NCBI RefSeq assembly: GCF_001625305.1
Contig: NW_017803987.1
Location: forward strand, 2,789,291-2,853,290
Direction: 5' to 3'
DNA: 64,000 nt
Source: Branchiostoma belcheri
Taxonomy: Eukaryota; Chordata; Leptocardii; Amphioxiformes; Branchiostomatidae
Part shown: positions 40,889-52,600 of the stretch, piece by piece
Position numbering within the stretch: position 1 is the stretch's first letter
Layout of the letters: every line of letters begins with the position of its first letter
Made by a program: the position numbers and the translations under genes
Notes under the pieces: generated by a model
The model's input: only the letters and a program-made list of their open reading frames with translations
Told to the model about the DNA's origin: nothing
Database searches by the model: none

Positions 40889-42211
40889 ATGGGAAGAAAG
40901 CTCTCACAGTGGTTTGTGCTGATTTTCCTGCTCTTCATCCTAAAGGAGCCCAACATGCCGGAAGGTGCCGGCTGCAGCTGCGCACCTGTATCAGCCTGCA
41001 GATGCCGCAACCTGGGTCTCACCAGCATCCCTCAGGACCTCCCTACATCTATCACTACCTTGGTGTTAGAACGTAACTTTTTTACAGCTGTAAATCGGTC
41101 TGAGTTGCTACGGTATAGGAATTTGACCAAGTTGGAGTTTGGCAACAATCGCATTAGCGTTGTTGATCGTTTCCCCATTTTACCCCAGCTTAGAATGCTG
41201 GACCTTTCTCGCAACCAAATAACAGCAATTCAGACTGGTACTTTTGCAAATTTACCCATGCTACAGACGTTATACCTGCCGTACAACCAGATTACAATGA
41301 TTCAGCATGGTACATTTTTTAATTTAACCCAATTACAACTGTTGACACTGTTCGGCAACCAGATAAGGAAGTTTCAGGCTGGTGCACTTGCAAATCTGCC
41401 CCAGCTACAGGAGTTGGTTGTGTCGTACAACCAGATAACAATGATTCATCGTGGCATATTTGCAAATTTACCCCGGCTGGAGAAGTTGTCCCTGCTGCAA
41501 AACCAAATAAAAATGATTCCGAATGGTACATTTGTAAATATGTCCAGGCTACAGGAGTTGTATCTGTCCTCAAACCAGATAACAATGATTCAACCAGGTG
41601 CGTTTGAAAATCTACCTCGGCTACGATGGTTACACCTGTACCACAACCAGATAGCAACGATTGAACGTGGTACGTTTGAAATTCTACCCGGGCTACAGAA
41701 ATTGTCTCTGTCTCACAACCAGATAACTAACATTCCATCTGGTGCATTTGCAAATCTATCGCAGCTTCAACATTTGTACCTGTCTCACAACCAGATACTT
41801 AGCATCCATTCTGATGCACTTGCAAATCTGCCCCGACTCCAAAAGTTACACCTTCAGTCAAACAACTTGTCTTCAATTCCACGTTCAGTTGTTGACTTCT
41901 TGAAAAATATTCATGACTTAAGTCTTGACAATAACCCCTGGAAATGTAACTGTAGGATGGCTCCCATCAGGCTAAATATTACTCAATTTCATTCATTCAA
42001 AGACCAGATTATCTGTGCCCAACCTGCCAAGTTCAAGGGACAAAAGCTTATAAATGTCAACCTTGAAGAAATGTGTGAAAAGCCAACTTTAACTGTTGGT
42101 ATCCAAACCTCATGCAAATCTGTAGTGTCAGCATCTTTAATTGATAACACCTGTTACGAAGGCACTCGCTATCACTGGTACTTCAAACGCAATACACAAC
42201 AGCAACACTAA
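40889..42211 (+). CDS. Secreted leucine-rich repeat protein (440 aa)
   Basis: The coding part is one exon, after a TTTTGTTTCAG acceptor at 40876; ATG at 40889 is the first start and gives a hydrophobic signal peptide (LSQWFVLIFLLFIL). A Cys-rich N-cap follows (GCSCAPVSACRCRN), then about 12 typical 24-residue LRRs such as LQELYLSSNQITMIQPGAFE, and an LRRCT cap beginning NPWKCNC. About 60 further residues contain Cys but no membrane segment or GPI-like tail, so it is predicted to be secreted. The layout recalls amphioxus VLR-like and Slit-type LRR proteins; binding partner unknown. Several LRR units are very alike at DNA level, indicating recent internal duplication. Confidence 0.92.
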   Translation: MGRKLSQWFVLIFLLFILKEPNMPEGAGCSCAPVSACRCRNLGLTSIPQDLPTSITTLVLERNFFTAVNRSELLRYRNLTKLEFGNNRISVVDRFPILPQLRMLDLSRNQITAIQTGTFANLPMLQTLYLPYNQITMIQHGTFFNLTQLQLLTLFGNQIRKFQAGALANLPQLQELVVSYNQITMIHRGIFANLPRLEKLSLLQNQIKMIPNGTFVNMSRLQELYLSSNQITMIQPGAFENLPRLRWLHLYHNQIATIERGTFEILPGLQKLSLSHNQITNIPSGAFANLSQLQHLYLSHNQILSIHSDALANLPRLQKLHLQSNNLSSIPRSVVDFLKNIHDLSLDNNPWKCNCRMAPIRLNITQFHSFKDQIICAQPAKFKGQKLINVNLEEMCEKPTLTVGIQTSCKSVVSASLIDNTCYEGTRYHWYFKRNTQQQH

Positions 42212-42328
42212 CTTCATCCCTTGCAATCACTTCAGATAAACCACTTGACTGTTGGAAGTGACTTGTCAAATTCCAATGTTAGATTATAACAATCCATAGT
42301 GTGTAGTAACTGTTAAATGTTATCCTAA

Positions 42329-42705
42329 GGCCACACCTATTTAATTTGCTGTTTCTTGGATTTTTTTCAGAAAAAATATGGTGCGACAGGGTGAAATAAA
42401 ATTAAAAAAAAGGCCAAGGCACCCCATGGTAGTCAGAAATGTTACAATATGAGCCATGAAGTGAACAATTACCAGGATGGTTTCTAATTACAATAGATTT
42501 TGAACTTTTTATGAAACAAAATTGCACTGTTACATTCAAAAACTTTAACAACTAGGAAGAAAAGGACTTTCTTCAACCATTGGGGCCAAAATATGCATGT
42601 TTTTCATTGAGCATTATGCAGTTGATTTAGAACAATTTTTTTTTGCAAATCAGAAAATAATGGACAGGGCAAATCTGAGAAACAACAAATTGAATTGGTG
42701 TGGCC
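42329..42705. mobile_element. MITE (family B), 377 bp
   Basis: Begins GGCCACACCTATTTAATTTG and ends CAAATTGAATTGGTGTGGCC, with internal blocks shared with 27237-27559 (GAGCCATGAAGTGAAC, TTTGAACTTTTTATGA). Lies 117 bases after the LRR stop codon. Confidence 0.85.
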
Positions 42706-43224
42706 TCACTGACCATTTCCCAACCAAGAGCAAGGAGTGTGTGTTTTGTCATTCTGTGAAACTTAAGTTAAATTTAAGTTTGAAAATCTAGTGTAGCAGC
42801 ACGAAGTACTGCAGAAACTTTCAATGAAAACGTTATATATAATTATCACATTTTCAAACAATACATAGTCATCATCACTGCCAATTAAGAAATTTGTCAA
42901 AGTAAAAGTTAGCATCACACCAGTAATGCCAATACCAGCAATAGTTTTCCTTATTTTTGTAATTGTGATACGGTTACTAGTCATGAATCTGTAATAGTTT
43001 TTATTATCAATGATGATGGTTGTTTATGAATTGTTGTATTTCAATGCTGTAGTATTTCAATGTTGTTGTATATCTTGGAATCCAGAAGAGTAGTAGCATA
43101 TACATTGTAAATGTCCCCCCACTAAATGGCTAATATCTGAATAAAATACTGTCTTTCACATCATTTCTACTTTCAGTTTGCTATACATGTATTAGCTCAT
43201 CTACGTGTAAGGTTGCTGAGATAT

Positions 43225-43812
43225 GATAGGTCTTCAGAAGCAAAACTGAAACTTTAAAATGAAACCGCAAGGCACGGGATCCTCACATCTGCTTGGTTTT
43301 GAAGATTGACCATGTGCTACGGTAATATTCGAGAAATATCACTCATTTTTACCATAATATAACCCTTCTTTTTGATATATTGGCCTTTGAAACACAAACA
43401 AAAGCGTTGAAAAAATATAATGTGTATAACTGTAAAATTAAACCGGAACGCATGAGATGTAAATGAATAAGTGGGATCCCTACATCTGCTTGGTTTTGAG
43501 GATTGACCATGTGCTAATGTTTGAGAAATATCGCTCATTTTTATCATAACATAACCCTTCTTTTTGATATATTGGCCTTTGAAACACCCACAAAAGCGCT
43601 GAAAACAATATACTGTCTATAACTTTGAAATTAAACCGGAAGGCATGGAATGTAAAAGAATAAGCCGGATCCTCACATCTGCTTGGTTTTGAGGATTGGC
43701 CATGTGCTAATGTTTGAGAAACATCGCTCATTTTTACCATAATGTAACTCTTCTTTCGGATATATTGGCCTTTGAAACACCCACAAAAGTGTTGAAAAAA
43801 TATAATGTGTCA
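43225..43812 (+). repeat. ~190-bp tandem repeat, three copies
   Basis: Units share CATCTGCTTGGTTTTGAGGA, CATGTGCTAATGTTTGAGAA and GATATATTGGCCTTTGAAAC. The third copy is complete; the first has small indels. Confidence 0.85.
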
Positions 43813-44297
43813 CTCACCTTTCAATTTGGCCGTTAAACGTCTTTCAAGGACGGTTTTTGTGGAGAACTTGTCTTGAAGTCAACCGCCGGCCACCATCTTG
43901 CCTGGTTTGGAATGCCAGCCACACCCTGTGTAACACGTGGTACTTCAACCACCTGTTGATCATTTCATTCCGATAATGGCATCAGCTTTTACATCGTCAA
44001 ATATTGTTTAGTTTACTCCAAAGTCCCCCACTAAATTAATGAAAGCCTTAACACTTTATGGAAGTCTGAAAGCGCCGATTTCTTGTCTTAAAGTTAACGT
44101 TAATAAGCTACAAATAATAAACAACCATTACCTTACTGTTCCAGACAGTTAGAAACCCTGCTTCTATTTTTCTAACACATCTTTTCTCGGTAAAGGTCCT
44201 TTCTCTTAAGTCGAAACCCTTTCAATTATAGATCTAGTTCCCTAAATTACCATTTCAGGGAAACACGTAGCACGTCTGACAATTTGAGGCAATAGTA

Positions 44298-44742
44298 TCG
44301 AAATCGCCATGGATCAAAAGCGCCCTCACAGCGGCAAAAGAAATCACTGCAGTGCTAGGAGCAACAGTTTGACGCGTCTGGTATCGAAATCGCCATGGAT
44401 CAAAAGCGCCCTCACAGCGGCGAAAAAAATCACTGCAGTAAAAGGTACAATAGCTTGACGCTACTTTCCAAGCAGAGGTTTGGGTTTGGAGTTATTTTTG
44501 GCGTGTTTTTAGGCTTCTTTTATCGGGGTTTCTCCTTTGCGCTGGAAAAACACCCAAGGTTGGGTGAAAAAAAAATCCAGTGCAAAAGCAAAAGAGAAAC
44601 CCCGATAAAAAGCCTAAAAACACGCCAAAAATAACCCCAAACCTCTGCTTGAAGAGTAGCTTGACGCGGCTGGCATCCAAATCGCCGTGGATCAAAAGCG
44701 CCCTCACAGCGGCGAAAAAAATCACTGCAGTGATAGGAGCAG
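44298..44742 (+). repeat. ~85-bp direct repeats interrupted by a hairpin
   Basis: Three units with ATCGCCATGGATCAAAAGCG and CCCTCACAGCGGC (starting near 44298, 44382 and 44668). The last two are separated by the hairpin at 44470-44650, which interrupts a unit. Confidence 0.8.
44470..44650. mobile_element. Hairpin element inside the tandem repeat
   Basis: Arms of about 80 bp (AAGCAGAGGTTTGGGTTTGG and complement, GGCGTGTTTTTAGGCTTCTT and complement) around a short loop. A fold-back insertion into one repeat unit. Confidence 0.82.
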
Positions 44743-44944
44743 CTTAGCCGGCCCTGCCGCTACATCTCTATGGTTGTATAGCCCAGTCAAAAGCTAAATA
44801 CACTGTAATTTGACAAATTACACTGTATTTTTGACCGAAAACAGTGTATTACAAAGAAAACAGTGTATTGCAGGCAGATTACACTGTAATAGACAAATAC
44901 GGCGTTTGTAAGACAGAATACAGTGTATCTGAGGAATCCACTGT

Positions 44945-45150
44945 ATCGTGTACTGTAAACGCGTGTACTGTAAACGCGTGTACTGTAAACGCGTGTACTG
45001 TAAACGCGTGTACTGTAAACGCGTGTGGTGTAAACGCGTGTGGTGTAAACGCGTGTACTGTAAACGCGTGTACTGTAAACGCGTGTACTGTAAACGCGTG
45101 TACTGTAAACGCGTGTGGTGTAAACGCGTTTACAGTAAACGCGTAAACGC
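44945..45150 (+). repeat. 15-bp minisatellite, ~13 copies
   Basis: Unit GTGTACTGTAAACGC with a variant GTGTGGTGTAAACGC in blocks of two. Being a multiple of three it keeps several frames open on both strands, creating ORFs with VNACTVNACT or TRVYTTRVYS that are not genes. Preceded by scattered ACACTGTA/TACAGTGT repeats from 44800. Confidence 0.92.
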
Positions 45151-45229
45151 GACATCGGGCTAATGCAACAGTGTCTTTATCTGTTTGTCGATCAGTATAT
45201 TCAGTGTTTTACCCAGGCGGCCAGACTCG

Positions 45230-45790
45230 TATTAGTCGTAAGGCGACGGGCGGAGAGTTTACGCGCGCGCCTTCGGGCCTTGGGTAGCCGTCCCCGACTC
45301 CACGCCCTCCCCGCACACCGCTGCGCATCAGACGGGCAAACCCTCCAGACCGCGCTAGCGTGCTGTACCCTGAGGGTTTCACCCTCTCTCGGCGGCAAAA
45401 CGCACGTCGCTCCCCGAAAAAAATTAACGCCGCCGCCCCACAAGTCTGCGAAGCAGGCTAGCTGTGCCCTCCGCTACTAAGGTCTGCCGCCTCAACGAGG
45501 CACAGCGAGGGAGACCGTGAGTCGGGGACGGGCTCCCCAAGGCCCGAACGCGCGCGCGTGAACTCTCCGTCCGCCGCCCTACGCACGCCGCCGGACTGGC
45601 ATCGGGCCGGCCAACTCCCCTCGGGATCAACTCCCCCGCGATAGGCGAGCGAAGGGCTCTTGGCTGCCGAAGAAAAACGGCTAACGGCCCGATACTAGTC
45701 TGGCTTCCGAAGTAGGAGGCCGTGAGTCGGGGACGGGCTACCCAAGGCCCGAACGGCGCGTAAACTCTCCGCCCGAACGTAGGGAGAGCA
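45230..45790. repeat. GC-rich inverted and direct repeats
   Basis: A block with CGGGCCTTGGGTAGCCGTCC occurs inverted at about 45240-45300 and direct at about 45510-45560 and 45725-45775 (GGGGACGGGCT, CCCAAGGCCCGAACG). Base composition contrasts sharply with the AT-rich neighbours. No rRNA or tRNA was recognised. Confidence 0.7.
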
Positions 45791-45809
45791 CCCCGATCAA
45801 ACTCCTTTC

Positions 45810-46207
45810 ACCGGCCGTATCCGGAAATTCAAGCCGTACCCGCTCAAAAATTCTGGCCGTACCCGGAAATTCGTGCTGTACTCGCGAAAATTTCAAGCCG
45901 TACCCGGTAATTCGTGCCGTACCCTGTACTTTTTCGCCGTTCCCGATGGACATCTCCGGCACCTGTTCCGGCCCTGCCGCTACATCTCCGGCCCTGCCGC
46001 TTCACCTCCGGCCCTGCCGCTACCACCCCATGCAAATTTCCGTCTCGTATTAAGGCGACGACCGTTCTGAGAAAAGGCGACGACCGTTCGGAAAGGCGAC
46101 GACCGTTCTGAGAAAAGGCGACGACCGTACGTAAAGGCGACGACCGTTCTGAGAAAAGGCGACGACCGTTCGGAAAGGCGACGACCGTTTACGAGACGGA
46201 AATTTGC
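45810..46207. repeat. Three short GC-rich minisatellites in series
   Basis: First, 45810-45930: repeats of GCCGTACCCGGAAATTC. Second, 45958-46022: three 18-bp units CCGGCCCTGCCGCTACAT, a sequence also present once at 44751. Third, 46032-46207: about seven AAGGCGACGACCGTTC units flanked by the inverted repeat GCAAATTTCCGTCTCGTA / TACGAGACGGAAATTTGC. Confidence 0.82.
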
Positions 46208-47140
46208 GGCGTCGGCCGCACGGTCTCTGGAAAACTGACAGTTCTGCAAACTAGGAGACCGTGACCGGACCGAAAAATTAATATAAAACTTCAACATACG
46301 GCTTTTGTCTTCGGTGACATTTGTCGATGATTAAAAACGTACGACAGGGCTGCTCAAAACTTATTGAAAGTACTCAGCATTTTCTTGAAAAGTTGAAATT
46401 TGTGCTTGGAGCGGGTAAAAATTATAACCCCCAAGAGACCCTAATTTGGGACTTTGCAAACCGGAAGTGTAAAAAGAGGCGTGTCGTTGTTAATTGGAGA
46501 TTTCAGCCACTCGCGGATTTCGGCGATTTGGGAATGGGCAAACGCCAGAGGCTCGTAAGGGGGTTTCAAGTTTTTACAAAAAAATTCATATTATGACTTT
46601 GCAAAATTGTTTACATGCCTGAAACCAATAATTTTATTTTTTGTAGGCTTTGAGAAAGATATTAAGAGACAAGTTATAAAAATTTACGTGTTTCTTGGGG
46701 CTAGAAAAATATTTCATTTTTAGACTGATTTTCACATTTATACTTCTTGGGTTTAATTCTGTTTGCGAAATAAATGTATGGATACAAAGAATGACTCATT
46801 TTACACATAATACTACATTGTTTTTGTAAACTGAACCATTTTTTAAACGTTTTGTACCTATTTATATACAGCAACCTGGTGATAATATACTGACCCGGCC
46901 TAATCCATTATGAGACCTTTGTTTCACACTTTGATTGGCAGAATTTATGTCTGACGTTTCCCAATTACCACTACCGTGGGTTAATAACCTTGAAATGTGC
47001 TCCTCTGTTCAAGAACGGCTTCTTTCTGCCGACTAACTCCATGTCGTGTTCCCGCCATGTTTAATATTGGGCTTATCTCATCTCCAAGCAGATGTTTGGA
47101 GGCTATTGAAATTGAAAAAGTCTAATTTTTTTTATTTATA
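46208..47140. other. Intergenic, no supported feature
   Basis: A 91-codon frame at 46321-46596 has no recognisable domain. The remainder is AT-rich with no splice-consistent exon. Confidence 0.55.
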
Positions 47141-47226
47141 GCTGTAGAGGCCTTCATCCTGGCTTAATGCACGGCACTACTTTGTTTGTTTGTTTGTTTT
47201 CCATGCTAATAAATAAATAAATAAAT
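47140..47226 (+). mobile_element. Probable LINE/SINE 3' tail
   Basis: AGGCCTTCATCCTGGCTTAA followed by (TTTG)n and (AATA)n runs, a common 3' end of animal non-LTR elements. No coding remnant seen. Confidence 0.4.
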
Positions 47227-48576
47227 TCACAGGCATCATCTCCAAGAAGCTACCTTTAATACCAAAGATAGAACCTGCTGAAACATAACCACACAAAAAG
47301 CAATGATCATGATATGAATACACAATGCCATTATCATGCTACAGGAACAATGAACTTGTGGTTGTGATCATGAACTTTAGGTTCACATTTTCGAAGCTGA
47401 AAATAGCAAAGTGTGGTAGTCAATTAAATATTTTGCTTTCAATGCAGATCATATTCTCACCTTTTTTGATAATGCAAAATGTGCAAAATGCGGTGCTTGG
47501 CTCTACAACTTTCATTAGAAAGTAGAATATAACTAATTGTAATATGTACACACTCTTTAAAAGCTTGCCAGAAAAACAACTACTATGCATGTTTCCACAT
47601 TGAATTTCCCTTTTCAAATTACAAAAAGCCTGAGGTATTTAGTGAATCAAGTACAATCAAGGTTTCAAACCTACAAAATAAGCAGAAAATAACCTGGTTC
47701 AAGCTTCCTAGGTTGTAAGCAGTTTTTGTCTAGTACAAAATAAAAGTTTGTTAATATCTAGACACATTTTCCTTATGTCTTTGTGGCCTTCATCTTTGAA
47801 TTATTACGCACAATGCATCACCTCAAAACGTTGGCTCTGAAAAACCCCATACATTCTGCAGTCCACAAAGATGTCATGTATATCTCCAAACACATTGCAT
47901 TTTGCTCATTGACAAACATTTGTATAAAAAAAAGGAACAAATAAGTAATATTTTCTGAAAAGCAACGAAATACATGTAACAGCTAATATTGTAGGCATAG
48001 TCTTAGTTAGGAAGCCAGCAACACACTAGAAACTATTCCTAAGATATGCTAAAACCATACACTTGATTCTTGATCATTTAGTTAACTTGGAAGCACTTGT
48101 TTTTAACATTGCTACTAGGGACAAAGCCCTAATCATTGCTAAACAAACTTTATTAGATATGTATTGAATTACTCTTGCTTCTTTAATCAACCGTCTTATT
48201 GCTTCTGTTAATTTTCTCTACTTGTATCACACCAATTTTGAATCAAACAAAATCTATACACCTTTCCACGGACTTCATTTTTGTCAGTAGTCAAGATTTG
48301 GTAAGTTATATACAGGCTTGCAAACTGATCTTCAAGCATAAAAAACACACCCAATTCAAGCATAAAACACAAGCTCCTCATTTCAATAGTTACAAGTCAT
48401 TTTGTATTCAAAAGTTTCTACACCTAGACTTTACGAAGCACATTGCTGAGACAGCTACAAAATGATAAGAAATCAAAAAATACATTCTTCTGCTGTTTTA
48501 AAGCCCTTATGACAGAAAAAAAGACAAATATTGCCTTATATTTGGGAAAAGTTTTTGGACCGTTTCATTGCTTGCA

Positions 48577-49612
48577 CTAAGATGCCCTCTTCTCTAAGAC
48601 TTCTTGGATTTCTTCCTTAAGCCCGTCTCCCATGCCGCTGTTTCCCTCGTGTAGCTTCATCTCCAGAATCGAGCTGTTCTTTTCCAACATCTGTACCAGC
48701 TTCCGCCCGCCTCCAAACCCGATGTTGTTCCCTTCCAAGTCCACGGTCTGCAGCGTCTTGTTTTCAGACAAACCTTCCACCAACATGGACGCTTCGATGT
48801 TCGTCATCTCGCAGTAATCAAGATGGAGAGCCTTAACCGTCGTGTTGCTCTTCAGCGCGCTGGCGATCTTCTTCCAGCCGTCCGCAGAAATGCCCTTGTT
48901 GCCAGTCAGCATCAGAACCCGCGGGCCGCAATCGTGTTCGAGAAGACGAGACAAACTTTCCGCTCCGCTGTCGCCAAAGCCGCAGTCTCCAAGGTCAAGC
49001 TGCTGCAGGATGTATGGTGCTTTGCCCTTTGACCCTTCAACTTTCCCCTCATCTTGACCCTCAGATTTCCCAGCATCCTCAGAAGAAGAATCATCCTCAT
49101 CTTCATCTTCCTCGTCATCACTCGGATTTTCGTCTTTTTCTTCTTCTTTTGCTTCCTCTGTTTTCTGTTCTTCTGGAGATGCAGATTCTGATGTTGATTT
49201 GTCATCTTTCTCCTCTTCAGCATCACTTGGATTCTCATCCTTTTCCTCTTCCTTCTTTCCCTCCTTCTCTCCGCCTTCTGGCTCTTTTTCTTCCTCTTCT
49301 TTTTTGTCAGCGCCAGTGTCCTCTGGTTGGTCAGACTTTTCTGATGCGGCAGTTTCTGGTTGGTCAGGCTGCTCTGATGTTGCAGGCTCTGGTTGGTCAG
49401 GCTGCTCTGATGTGGCAGCCTCTGGTTGGTCAGACTTTTCTGATGTGGCAGGTTCTGGTTGGTCAGACTTTTCTGATGTGGCAGGCTCTGGTTGGTCAGG
49501 TTGTGGTGATGTGGCAGGCTCTGATTGGTCTGCCTTGGACGAGTCATAGATGGAGATGAGGCCATCTGCGATAGTCGTCACACCCTCATCACCAAGGGGG
49601 TTACCATGGAGG
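48577..49612 (-). CDS. Acidic/LRR gene, last exon
   Basis: Begins after TTTTTCTGCAG on the minus strand, completing a Leu codon so that the join reads IEVLLLHGNPLGDEGV. After that LRR the domain is broken by an insertion of about 170 acidic residues, starting with six or seven 11-residue units SDQPEPATSEK, then E/K-rich sequence. LRRs resume at YILQQLDLGDCGFGDSG and continue to the stop. Frame is unambiguous; the opposite-strand ORFs are shadows. Confidence 0.85.
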
Positions 49613-52600
49613 CTGCAGAAAAACACAGGAGCACAATTTTTCAAAACATATAATTTTTGTGATCTAAACTGAAATCTATTGCAGGAAATGAAACTGTAAA
49701 TCTTTTATCCACTAAGTTGTATTCATCTGTTTCCTACTTACAGTAGAACCTCTATGGAAGGTTTAGTCCTCAGGGTGTCCACAACAGAAGCTGCTCCCTC
49801 AGGACCAACTTTGTTCAGGTTGAAGTTCAGCATCTGTGGATACAAGAAAAATGCAAATTTGTTTTAACCATTGCAACATAAAACAAAAAAAGAAAATTTC
49901 AGCTGAAAATGGAATCATGCAGCATATCAGTAGTGTCATGTTTTCTTTATGATATGTTTATGGCAATCTCTTTCACCAACCCTATTAAAAATGCACAAAA
50001 ACTATGTGAATAAATAATAAAAAATTATATGATGTTCTGACCTTAATAGAGGCTGGGGACTTCTTGACGGCATCACAGAGTTTCTGAGCGTTGGCATCGT
50101 CGACCGAACCATTCCTCATGACGAGGGAGGACAGCATGTCACTTTTCTCCATCAGGGACACCAGCTCATCAACCTGGAGGCAAGCAGAAAAAAAATTATT
50201 TTTTAAGAAGTTTGCTCAACAGTGCGGCCTGCCAGGGATTTGAACCCAGAACCTTCGGATTCTGAGTCAACGACCTAAACAACAACTTGAGACAGATTGC
50301 CACTAAAAGAAACGTCTGACGTTTTCAAAATCATATCCAGTTGCTAGAATAACTGCTTTTTGGCGTATCGTATTACCTGGATGTCTAACCTTCATCGACG
50401 TGCCACTAAAAGACTTCTCAAAATATTCATGATAGCATAACCCAAAACATTTCAATCAGTGGCTTACAGTGAGTCTTGTTTTGTGGTGAACTGAAATAAA
50501 ACGAAGTCTAACCTGTTCTTGGTCCAGCCTGTACCCTGATAGGTCGGCCTCTGTCTTGTTCTCGACCAATGGAGCGAGAGGATCCGTCAGCTCGACACTC
50601 CGCGCCGACTCCGGCTGACTTTGCACCTCATCCTTCTCTTCAGCTGAAGAAATTCAGACAAATTTTTTATTGTATATGAAATCTGAGATGCATGTATACT
50701 TTAATCTTCTCTGTGCTGCCTAACCCCATACTTACTTGTACTTGTACTTGTTGAGGTCTCCTCGAGTCAGTCGTTCGAGTGGCCTGCGCACAGAACTCGT
50801 CTCTTCCTCAACAGTCTCCTCCATTTCTTCCTATCTCTTGCTAATTCCTTAAGCTCTTCTAGACTGATACTAGGCTGAGACTGATACTAACCCCATAACC
50901 AGTGTACAAATTTGGTGCAAAAACAACGACCATAGCAAGCTGAAGGTTAGATTCTGAGGCTGTCTTCTCCTAACTTACTGTGCATGACATGTTAACTTCT
51001 TAATATCATAGTGATTTTACCATCAAGTGGCTTCATTTTGAAGATGCTAGCAATTTCGGTAACTCTTTTTTCTGACATGCCAACTCTACAGTATGTCATA
51101 CATACATGGCTGTCAATTTCAATTTTCCCCAGCTGAAATTGTCACTCAAAAAATTCAAAATTACCATTGAAAGTTCACATCTTACCTTAAACTCAAAGTT
51201 TTCATAAATAATAAGTCTGTCAATATACAGAGAACATAGGAAACTGTTTCCTTAAAGAAAGTATCAGATTCTATTTGCCTTCGACTGAAGGCTATGCCTT
51301 CGGAGAAGGTTATGAAATCGGGTTTGCACTGTTTGGCAGATTAGGCACGATAACTCTTGAAGGCAAGGTCCGAGGTTCACGATTTTTGGCAGGCAGGTTG
51401 ATTTAGGGGTGGCCATTGTCAAGGCTAAAAATGGGCTTCGTGGGGGGTTCCTAAGTCACTGTAGTTGACCTTGGTTTTTGGTGTTTTTTCCTTGTCATCA
51501 AGATATCTCGAGAATCCTTAAATGGATGTTCATTATTTTTAGTGGGCAAGTTACCGTTGAAAATGCCGAGGTCAAGTTCAAAGATGGGCCCCGTGGGGGT
51601 TTCTATGTCACTGCAGTTGACCTTTGTTTTTTGTGTTTTTTCTTGTCATCAAGATAACTCGAGAATCTTTAAATGGATGTTCATGTTTTTTAGTTGGCAA
51701 GTTACCATTGACAATACCAAGGTCAAGTTCGGATATGGGCTTCGTGGGGGGTCCCACGTCATTGAATTAGAAGGTACTGCAGCGAAACTTCTGGTTTTAA
51801 ATCTCGTGATATGGACGTGCTAGGGTCATGATTTTTAGATGGTAGGTAGCTCTCGTGCTCAGAAAGAAGTGCCGTAAGTTTGGGCCCCGTAGCAGCTTGT
51901 TTGGGAAATGCAGAGGCATTTGTTTGAAAATGTTTGAAGTAGGATAGCTCAAGAAACGGTTGACGAATTGTTGTTATTTTTGATATCTCGGTAGCTTAAG
52001 TGATGCTTGACCTAATTAGATGACGATTATGCAAATCACGATCTAATTTTCATAATTAATGACAAAAGTCTATAAATCTGCTACGTTCCATGATAGAACA
52101 ATTAAAATGGTGGCATATTTAATCAAGAGGAAGAGGAACATTGACAGATATTAATTATGTAAATTGTGACCCAATTTGATTAATTAATAAGAGAAATCTA
52201 TATGTCTTTCATACTGCACTAGACCTTTTTGTTTCCACCCTCTGTGGATTACATTGATTTATGCCCACAAGGATAGCTGGAAAAAACTTTACCTGTTGTT
52301 GAAACAACAGAATCCTTGCGAAATTGGCGAAAGTGGCGCTTAATGCTGCATTAATACTGAAAGTTTTAATACTGGGTTAATGCTGGGTTAACGACTCGGC
52401 CAGCCTTCAAACACACATAGATACATCATTCATAATGTACAATGTAGAAAAGGCAATCTTTCTTTTTATTAATGTTTGTTTACATGTACTGGAGCAACTG
52501 CATAACTCTTGTAAAATTTGTGAACCCTGACACAAGACTGCACAAATGTATGTGCTAATGTTGTAGGGAATACAGGAAACCTATTCATATCTAGGTTAAA

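Noticed and set aside
44787..45163. ORFs with VNACT or TRVYS repeats on both strands
   Set aside because: The 15-bp minisatellite keeps frames open; no start context or domain.
45163..45630. Possible rRNA or GC-rich coding segment
   Set aside because: No conserved rRNA block recognised; the sequence is made of inverted and direct repeats.
49014..49559. 181-codon plus-strand ORF (and the 116-codon frame)
   Set aside because: Shadow of the acidic minus-strand exon; Ser/Leu bias comes from reading Glu-rich codons backwards.
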